Positions 40,473-45,681 of a stretch of 45,681 nucleotides of DNA are shown one piece after another. This DNA comes from Streptomyces sp. CB02923 (GTDB lineage: Bacteria > Actinomycetota > Actinomycetes > Streptomycetales > Streptomycetaceae). Position numbers and translations under genes: made by a program. Every line of letters starts with the position of its first letter. Positions within the stretch are counted from its first letter, which is position 1. Below the pieces are notes generated by a model. The model saw only the letters and a list, made by a program, of their open reading frames with translations, made no database searches and was not told the DNA's origin. The DNA is taken from positions 1 to 45,681 of the forward strand of contig NZ_LWKZ01000016.1 in assembly GCF_001905005.1 (NCBI RefSeq). The letters run 5' to 3'.

Positions 40473-41246
40473 ATGACGACTGCATTGATTACGGGAGCGA
40501 CGGCGGGCATCGGCGCCGCGTTCGCCCGCCGGCTGGCGGGCGACGGCCACAACCTGGTGCTCGTGGCGCGCAACGAGAAGCGGCTGCGTGAGCAGGCCAC
40601 CGAGCTGCACGACCGGCACGGCGTCGAGGTGTCCGTCCTGACCGCCGACCTGGCGACGGAGGACGGCATCGCCGCCGTCGAGGAACGGCTCGGCGACCGC
40701 ACCCACCCGGTGGACCTGCTGGTCAACAACGCGGGCTTCGGCAACAAGGGCGAGTTCCTGGACGTGCCGATGGCCGACGAGCTGAAGATGCTCAAGGTGC
40801 ACTGCGAGGCGGTGCTGCGGCTGACGTCGGAAGCGGTCAGGGGGATGCGCGAGCGGCGCCGCGGCGGCGTCGTCAACGTCGCCTCGGTGGCCGCTTTCGT
40901 CCCGCGCGGCACGTACGGGGCGAGCAAGGCGTGGGTCGTGCAGTTCACCCAGGGCGCGGCCCGCGACCTGGCGGGCAGCAACGTACGGCTGATGGCGCTG
41001 TGCCCGGGTTTTGTCCGCACCGAGTTCCACGAGCGGGCCGGGATGGGCACGGACGGCATCCCCGACTGGATGTGGCTGGACGCCGACAAGCTGGTGGACG
41101 CGGCGATGAAGGACCTGGCGCGCGGCAAGTCGCTGTCCGTCCCGGACCCGCGGTACAAGGCGCTGATGGGCGTGGCGAAGCTGGCGCCGCGCAACCTCCT
41201 CGGCGGGATCACGTCGAAGACGGGGCGCAAGTACGGCCCGCAGTAG
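40473..41246 (+). CDS. Short-chain dehydrogenase/reductase (classical SDR)
   Basis: The protein has 257 residues. It has TGATAGIGAAFARRLA (NADP-type motif), DLLVNNAGFGNKGEF, the Ser of VNVASVAAFVP and the YGASK catalytic pair, ending with NLLGGITSKTGRKYGPQ. It resembles the YqjQ/DltE-like oxidoreductases of actinomycetes with unknown substrate. It starts at ATG 40473 after the MOSC terminator, and is convergent with the beta-helix gene across a long hairpin. Confidence 0.93.
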   Translation: MTTALITGATAGIGAAFARRLAGDGHNLVLVARNEKRLREQATELHDRHGVEVSVLTADLATEDGIAAVEERLGDRTHPVDLLVNNAGFGNKGEFLDVPMADELKMLKVHCEAVLRLTSEAVRGMRERRRGGVVNVASVAAFVPRGTYGASKAWVVQFTQGAARDLAGSNVRLMALCPGFVRTEFHERAGMGTDGIPDWMWLDADKLVDAAMKDLARGKSLSVPDPRYKALMGVAKLAPRNLLGGITSKTGRKYGPQ

Positions 41247-41275
41247 GACGGTACGGGCGGTGCGGTTCGAGCGGT

Positions 41276-41317
41276 GCGGTACGGGCCGTGGGTGAGGCCA
41301 CGCGCGGCCCGTACCGC
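41276..41317. terminator. Bidirectional hairpin between SDR and beta-helix genes
   Basis: GCGGTACGGGCCG (41276-41288) pairs with CGGCCCGTACCGC (41305-41317), 13 bp with a 16-base loop, in the 82-bp convergent gap. Confidence 0.75.
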
Positions 41318-41328
41318 CGGGAAGGTCG

Positions 41329-42921
41329 TCAGCCGGTGCCGGGGCCCTCGTACGCGCCGATCGTGGGGGCTCCGGCGGGCAGCGGTGTGCCGAAGTAGTC
41401 GCGGCCGCCGTTGTCCGCCACGTGCCGCCCGGCGGCGTGGGCCGGTGATCCGGCGGTGAGGCGGAAGTCGTCGCGCAGTCCGGGGTCCGCCGTGCTGCCG
41501 CCGGGGTTGGCGGGCAGGTGGGCCGGTGGCAGCCCGTGGAAGACGTTGTGGTCGAAGCGCAGGCCGGGTGTGGGGTTCTTGAGTGCGTAGCCGCCCTGTC
41601 CGCGGCTGACGAAGATGTTGTTGCGGACGGTCAGCCGGTGGTCGGTGGTGGTGGGGGACGCGGTGTCGTCCTGGACCAGGTAGGCGGGGATGCGGTCCGT
41701 GTTGAGGAAGCTGTTGTTGTAGATGCGGGTGTCGAGGACGGGGCCCGCGCAGTTCTGGATCAGCCGGGCGCCGTCGTTGCGGCTGATGTTGTAGCGGACG
41801 GTGGTGCCGACCGTCTTAGCGCCGCTGTACGGGCACAGCAGCAGGAAGCCGCCCTTGTTGTCGTGGCTGTTGTTGTACTGGAACACCGTGTTCCGGGAGG
41901 CGCCGTCCGCGTCGAAGGACATGCCGTCGTGTGTGTTGCCGCCGCCGGAGACCTCGTTGTACTGGACGAGGGTGTCGTCGGTGTTGAACGTCCACACTCC
42001 CGCGTTGGCCGAGGGCGAGCGGAGCTGGAAGCCGTCCACACGGTTGTGCTCGACGACGGCGCCGGCCGTGGTGTCCAGCTTTATGCCGTCGCCCGCCAGT
42101 GACCTGAGGGTGTTGTGGTGGACGCGGACCCGGGTGCTCGGTGTCCAGGCGCCGGGGTAGGTGTGCGGGTCCTGCTGGTTGCCGACGAGGGCACGCCTGG
42201 ACCAGGTCGACTTGAAGTACACGCCCTCCCGGTCGACGTCCTCGATACGGTTCCCGGCGATTTCCAGCCCGTCGTAGCGGCTGGACCGCGCCGTGCCCTC
42301 AACGGCGACGTGGATGCCGCTGGACCCGGTCAGCGTCTTGGCGTCGCCGCCGCGTACGTCGTGCACGTACAGCCCGGTGACCGCGATGCCGCGGGCCGTG
42401 CCGTAGTCGGTCAGACGCAGCCGTACGCCGTTGCGTTCGCTGCCGGGGCGCGCGGCGTTGACGATCTCCAGAGCGCTGAGGCGTACGTACTGCGTGTCGG
42501 CGAGCAGCACGGTGTCGTGGGCGCCGGCGCCGTCCAGACGGGCACGGGCTGCGGCGCTTCCGTAGTCGGCGATGGTGAAGGGGGCGTCGGCGGCACCCTC
42601 GCCCTTAGGGGCGAGGGTGCCGGTGCAGGTACTGCCCCGATGGAACAGCAGGCGGTCGCCGGGGCCGTACGGATGGGCGTTGGCCTGGGCCAGGGAGGAC
42701 CAGGGGCGGGCACGGGAACCGTCGCCCCCGGCGGGCGCGGCGCAGTCGACGTGGAAGGCGCGGCCCGGAGAAGCAGAGGGGCGGTCGGCGGCGTGCGCGC
42801 CGGGGGCCGTGACGAGCGTGAGCGCGGCGGACAGAGCGAGCACGATGGGTGTCGCACGGGCGGCGGTGCGCGGGCGCGGTCCTCGTCCGGGTCCTGGTCC
42901 TGGTCCTGGTCCTGGTCTCAT
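41329..42921 (-). CDS. Secreted right-handed parallel beta-helix protein
   Basis: The protein has 530 residues. A Gly-Pro repeat leader (from GGTCCT repeats in DNA) precedes a signal peptide (IVLALSAALTLVTAPGAHAA, cleaved near residue 45). The body carries many short helix coils typical of beta-helix enzymes (NGVRLRLTDYGTARGIAVTGLYVHDV, SSGIHVAVEG, NRIEDVDREGVYFKST, HNTLRSLAGDGIKLDT, NEVSGGGNTHDGMSFD, YNNSHDNKGGFLLLC). It fits polysaccharide lyase/glycoside hydrolase families built on this fold, but catalytic residues were not assigned. It is followed on the same strand, after 16 bp, by a DUF2264 gene, consistent with a plant-polysaccharide locus. Confidence 0.87.
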   Translation of the reverse strand: MRPGPGPGPGPGRGPRPRTAARATPIVLALSAALTLVTAPGAHAADRPSASPGRAFHVDCAAPAGGDGSRARPWSSLAQANAHPYGPGDRLLFHRGSTCTGTLAPKGEGAADAPFTIADYGSAAARARLDGAGAHDTVLLADTQYVRLSALEIVNAARPGSERNGVRLRLTDYGTARGIAVTGLYVHDVRGGDAKTLTGSSGIHVAVEGTARSSRYDGLEIAGNRIEDVDREGVYFKSTWSRRALVGNQQDPHTYPGAWTPSTRVRVHHNTLRSLAGDGIKLDTTAGAVVEHNRVDGFQLRSPSANAGVWTFNTDDTLVQYNEVSGGGNTHDGMSFDADGASRNTVFQYNNSHDNKGGFLLLCPYSGAKTVGTTVRYNISRNDGARLIQNCAGPVLDTRIYNNSFLNTDRIPAYLVQDDTASPTTTDHRLTVRNNIFVSRGQGGYALKNPTPGLRFDHNVFHGLPPAHLPANPGGSTADPGLRDDFRLTAGSPAHAAGRHVADNGGRDYFGTPLPAGAPTIGAYEGPGTG

Positions 42922-42937
42922 GGTCCGTGGGCCTCCG

Positions 42938-44908
42938 TTAAGGGGCGGTGACGGTGTCCTTGTCCAGAGAGAGGGTGCTGATGGTGGCGTCCTCCCAGGT
43001 CACCTGGAGCGTGTGGCGGCCGGTGACCCGGACCTCGGCCAGCTTGTGCAGGGGCGCCGGGGCGGGCTCCGCGGTCAGCGAGGCGAGCGAGACGAAGAGG
43101 GCGCCGCCCGGGGTGTCGGGCACGGTGCCGTCGAGGCAGGCGGTGCGGGTGTGGTCCCCGAAGGGCGTACTGCCGGTCGGTACGGTCGTCGGCTGCCCGG
43201 CGCCCTCGGCGAAGCCGTGTACGGCGTGGAGCTGGGCGGTCGGCCCGTCGTCCGGGACGGCATAGCCGGTCTGCCGTACGGGCGTGCCGGGCGCGGCCCC
43301 GGTGACGAGGTGGGCGCGCACCTCGACGCGGCCGTGCGCCAGGGTCGCGGACAGGACCCGTACACCGTCGAGTGCGGAGCCGTCGGCACGCAGCGGGGTG
43401 TGCGCCGAGGCGGCCCAGCCGGGGCCGCCGCCGCGCTGCTCGGCGGGACCGCGGCCGGTGGGGGTGCCGTCCACGAGCAGGGCGAAGTGGTTGTCGGGCG
43501 TGGCGACGGGGGTGGTGTCGGAGCCGGGGTTGGCAGACGTGTCCACGACGGCTCCGGCGGTCGCGGCGCCCTCGGCGGCCGACGGGCCCGTACGCGTCGA
43601 GTAGGCGAAGCGCGCGTAGTTCGGGTCGGCCGGGCCGAACACCGAGGAGCTGCCGTGGTTGTGCAGCCTGACCAGCCCGTCGGCCGCCGTGGACTGCACG
43701 AGCAGGCCGGGCGCGCGCAGCGTGGTGACGGCGTCCGCGGTCTCGGCGGGCAGCGGTTCCTCGCGTTCGGTCCAGGCGGGGTGGCCGTCCGGCAGCAGCA
43801 GGCCGAGCAGGCCCTTGGACGCCCAGTACGGGGAGGCGGGCCCCGAGTAGCCCTGGAGCATCGGCGCGTACGGGCCGTACCAGCCGAGCGGCAGGAGGCC
43901 CTCGTCCGTGACGGCACCGTGGTCGAGGAAGTGCCGCAGGGTGCCGGAGGCCAGGCGGCGGGTGGCGCCGGGGCTGAGCGGGGTGTGGCCGGTGAGCGCG
44001 CCGAGCCAGGGGGCGGCGAGCGTGGCGAAGCGGTAGGTGAGCGAGCGGCCGAACGGCACCGGCGCGCCGTTGGCGTCGAACATGCGGCGGTAGCCGTCGA
44101 GGTGGGCGCTCAGCCGCTCGCCGTACGTGTCGAGCAGCGCGCGGTCGCCGGAGAGATGGGCGTGCAGAACGGGATAGAAGTGCAGCGCCCAGCCGTTGTA
44201 GTGGTCGAACGCCTGGTTGTCGCCGTCGCTGTACCACCCCTCGCCCCGGTACCAGCCGTCGATGCGCTCCAGCGCGCGGTCGACGGACGCCTGCGCGCGG
44301 TCCGTCTCGATGCCCGCGTCGAGGAGGAATCCGCCGACGGTGAGGCCGAACAGCCACCAGTTGTTGTCGATGGGCGGCGGGTCGAGGGCGGGCAGCAGCC
44401 AGTCGACGGCGCGCGTGCGGACGTCCTCGTCCAGGGTGTCCCACAGCCAGGGGCGGGTCAGGCGCAGGCCGAGGGCGACGGAGGCGGATTCGACGATGGC
44501 CTGCCGGGTGCCGGGCATCAGCGGCCAGGCGTCGGGGTGCTTGCCGCCGAGCTCCGGTTCGCTGACGGGGTGTGCGGTGCCCGCGGCGAGCCCTTCGCCG
44601 TACCGGGCCAGGTAGCCGTGCGGGTCCTGGCCGCCGCTGCCGGCCACCCGGAAGGCGGCCGCCAGGAAGGTACGGGCGTAGCCTTCCAGGCCGTCCGAGC
44701 GCGGGCCCGACCAACTGGGGCGGGCGCCGGGAAGGTTGATGAGCCCGTTGCGGGGTGAGGCGTACGGGACGACCGCCTGGAGGAGGCTGTCGGCGGTGGC
44801 TTCCCAGTGCGCGCGGGTCCAGCCGGTGTACGGGCTGCGCTCGCGGTCCTCGGGCGGCAGGGATCCGGCCTCCCGGCCGGCGGACTGCGGGGGCGGAGGC
44901 ACGGTCAT
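42938..44908 (-). CDS. DUF2264 protein, probable polysaccharide-active (alpha/alpha)6 barrel enzyme
   Basis: The protein has 656 residues without a signal peptide. The N-terminal DUF2264 domain runs to about residue 390: GWTRAHWEATADSLLQAV, RSDGLEGYARTFLAAAFRV, NNWWLFGLTVGGFLLDAG, the DGDNQAFDHYNGWALHFYP motif and YWASKGLLGLLLPDGHP. A beta-sandwich-like C-terminal part follows. These proteins resemble unsaturated uronidase and heparinase barrels and occur in pectin-related loci. No catalytic residue is claimed. The gene is translated before the beta-helix gene, and a DeoR/LacI-type regulator is divergent, so its sugar ligand would be a breakdown product. Confidence 0.9.
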   Translation of the reverse strand: MTVPPPPQSAGREAGSLPPEDRERSPYTGWTRAHWEATADSLLQAVVPYASPRNGLINLPGARPSWSGPRSDGLEGYARTFLAAAFRVAGSGGQDPHGYLARYGEGLAAGTAHPVSEPELGGKHPDAWPLMPGTRQAIVESASVALGLRLTRPWLWDTLDEDVRTRAVDWLLPALDPPPIDNNWWLFGLTVGGFLLDAGIETDRAQASVDRALERIDGWYRGEGWYSDGDNQAFDHYNGWALHFYPVLHAHLSGDRALLDTYGERLSAHLDGYRRMFDANGAPVPFGRSLTYRFATLAAPWLGALTGHTPLSPGATRRLASGTLRHFLDHGAVTDEGLLPLGWYGPYAPMLQGYSGPASPYWASKGLLGLLLPDGHPAWTEREEPLPAETADAVTTLRAPGLLVQSTAADGLVRLHNHGSSSVFGPADPNYARFAYSTRTGPSAAEGAATAGAVVDTSANPGSDTTPVATPDNHFALLVDGTPTGRGPAEQRGGGPGWAASAHTPLRADGSALDGVRVLSATLAHGRVEVRAHLVTGAAPGTPVRQTGYAVPDDGPTAQLHAVHGFAEGAGQPTTVPTGSTPFGDHTRTACLDGTVPDTPGGALFVSLASLTAEPAPAPLHKLAEVRVTGRHTLQVTWEDATISTLSLDKDTVTAP

Positions 44909-44957
44909 GGGCGTAATCCCTTACGGTCGACGACCTCAGAAATCCTCAACTCAGCGC

Positions 44958-45011
44958 GATCGAACGTCAAGAGGATCTGATCGATTGACCGGTTTACCGA
45001 GCCGTTCGATC
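44958..45011. promoter_or_regulatory. Inverted GATCGAACG/CGTTCGATC repeat in the divergent promoter
   Basis: Perfect 9-bp arms at 44958-44966 and 45003-45011, 36 bases apart, with a further GATCGAT between them. It lies between the DUF2264 gene and the regulator gene, a natural place for an operator that the regulator binds. Confidence 0.55.
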
Positions 45012-45130
45012 ACGCTGCACTAGGGTGCGTCTTCACCATGGAGACGGGCCCGTCCGCCCAGGAGGCGGGCCCGGGACCGGCCGCCGTCCCGGCCGCCACC
45101 GGTCCGCCACACCGCGAGGGGGCTGCCGCC

Positions 45131-45681
45131 GTGCGCGAACGTGCTGTGCAACGTCATGACCGCCTGCTGTCCCTGGTACGGCAACGCGGCTCGGCCCGCG
45201 TCACCGACCTGGCCGGCCAGCTCGGCGTCTCGCCCGTCACCGTACGGCGCGACGTCGAAACGCTGGCCGGCAAGGGCCTGCTCGACCGGGTGCACGGCGC
45301 GGTGTCCTGGCCCCGGCGGCACGACCGGAACGCCGACGGCCGCGCGCCCGCCGCCGACGGACTGGTGCTCGGCCTGCTGGCACCCTCGGCCACGTACTAC
45401 TTCGCCGACGTGATCCGCGGCGCCCACGAGGCCGCGGCACGGGCCGGCGCCCGGCTGGTACTGCGGATATCCGACTACCGCCCCGCCGAGGACCCGGCGC
45501 GCGCCCACGGCCTGCTGACCGCCGGAGCCGAAGGGCTGCTCGTCGCGCCGGGCTGGCGCGGCCCCGGCGACCCGGCCGAATACGGCGGCTGGGTCGCCGA
45601 ACTCCCCGTACCCGTCGTGCTGTTGGAACGCAGCGTGCCGCCGGGCAGCCCGCTGGCGGGGCTGGACCGGGTGTGCTCGGA
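45131..45681 (+). CDS. DeoR/LacI-hybrid transcriptional regulator (3' end outside window)
   Basis: A DeoR-type winged HTH comes first (RHDRLLSLVRQRGSARVTDLAGQLGVSPVTVRRDVETLAGKGLLDRVHGAVSWP) and then a LacI-like periplasmic-binding-protein domain (LVLGLLAPSATYYFADVIRGAHEAAARAGARLVL ... LTAGAEGLLVAP ... LPVPVVLLERSVPP). Such regulators repress sugar-catabolic genes until a sugar binds. GTG 45131 has GAGGGGG 8 bases upstream and fits the family start; ATG 45038 in the same frame would add 31 Pro/Ala-rich residues. The frame is open to the window edge. It is divergent from the DUF2264 gene. Confidence 0.9.
   Translation, partial: MRERAVQRHDRLLSLVRQRGSARVTDLAGQLGVSPVTVRRDVETLAGKGLLDRVHGAVSWPRRHDRNADGRAPAADGLVLGLLAPSATYYFADVIRGAHEAAARAGARLVLRISDYRPAEDPARAHGLLTAGAEGLLVAPGWRGPGDPAEYGGWVAELPVPVVLLERSVPPGSPLAGLDRVCS

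Overview
The window is chromosomal DNA of a high-GC actinomycete, almost certainly Streptomyces. The evidence is the strong G/C bias at third codon positions, the GTG starts, and a conserved developmental and housekeeping block that I recognise: guaB3, guaB, an ECF sigma factor of the ShbA type, bldM and whiD (27-39 kb, with the Ser/Thr kinases and glpD). No rRNA, tRNA or CRISPR array was seen.

Layout. 0-7 kb holds the tail of a flavin monooxygenase, a secreted trypsin-like protease, a 1 kb IS5-type insertion sequence inserted exactly at the protease stop codon, a PNPOx-like oxidase, a membrane PH-type protein, a secreted beta-propeller protein, a GNAT acetyltransferase and a CPA2-type antiporter. 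7-23 kb is a catabolic island of acyl-CoA type enzymes: a DUF35 Zn-ribbon/OB-fold protein, an FMO-like oxidase, an ADP-forming acyl-CoA synthetase, an enoyl-CoA hydratase, a flavin reductase, a Zn alcohol dehydrogenase, three acyl-CoA dehydrogenases, an SDR, a cyclase/formamidase-like hydrolase and a metal amidohydrolase. An RsbW-like anti-sigma ATPase sits among them. 23-32 kb holds a membrane pseudokinase, an active membrane Ser/Thr kinase, glpD and a nucleotide-sugar dehydrogenase that lacks its catalytic cysteine. 32-39 kb is the guaB3/guaB/sigma/bldM/whiD block. 39-41 kb holds a LysR regulator divergent from a MOSC protein, then an SDR. 41-45.7 kb is a small polysaccharide locus: a secreted beta-helix protein, a DUF2264 protein and a divergent DeoR/LacI hybrid regulator that is cut by the window end.

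Main discovery. Six near-identical 15-bp palindromes, CTGACG-N3-CGTCAG, lie at 7688, 9059, 9084, 12825, 17042 and 22753. Between them they cover the 5' end of every transcription unit of the catabolic island, and I noticed none elsewhere. This looks like one regulon under a single dimeric, TetR-like repressor whose gene is not in the window. The first palindrome is the last unit of a nine-copy array of 15-bp repeats with the same length as the operator and, in most units, the same half-site.

Other unusual structures: a 38-bp module containing a ribosome binding site, start codon and first codons is tandemly triplicated in front of the alcohol dehydrogenase gene, creating two mini-ORFs coupled by overlapping stop/start codons; several catabolic proteins carry in-frame tandem-repeat expansions; a perfect 9-bp inverted repeat lies upstream of whiD; and bldM has a promoter matching the sigma-BldN consensus exactly. 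All functions are read from sequence motifs and memory of families; no search was run.
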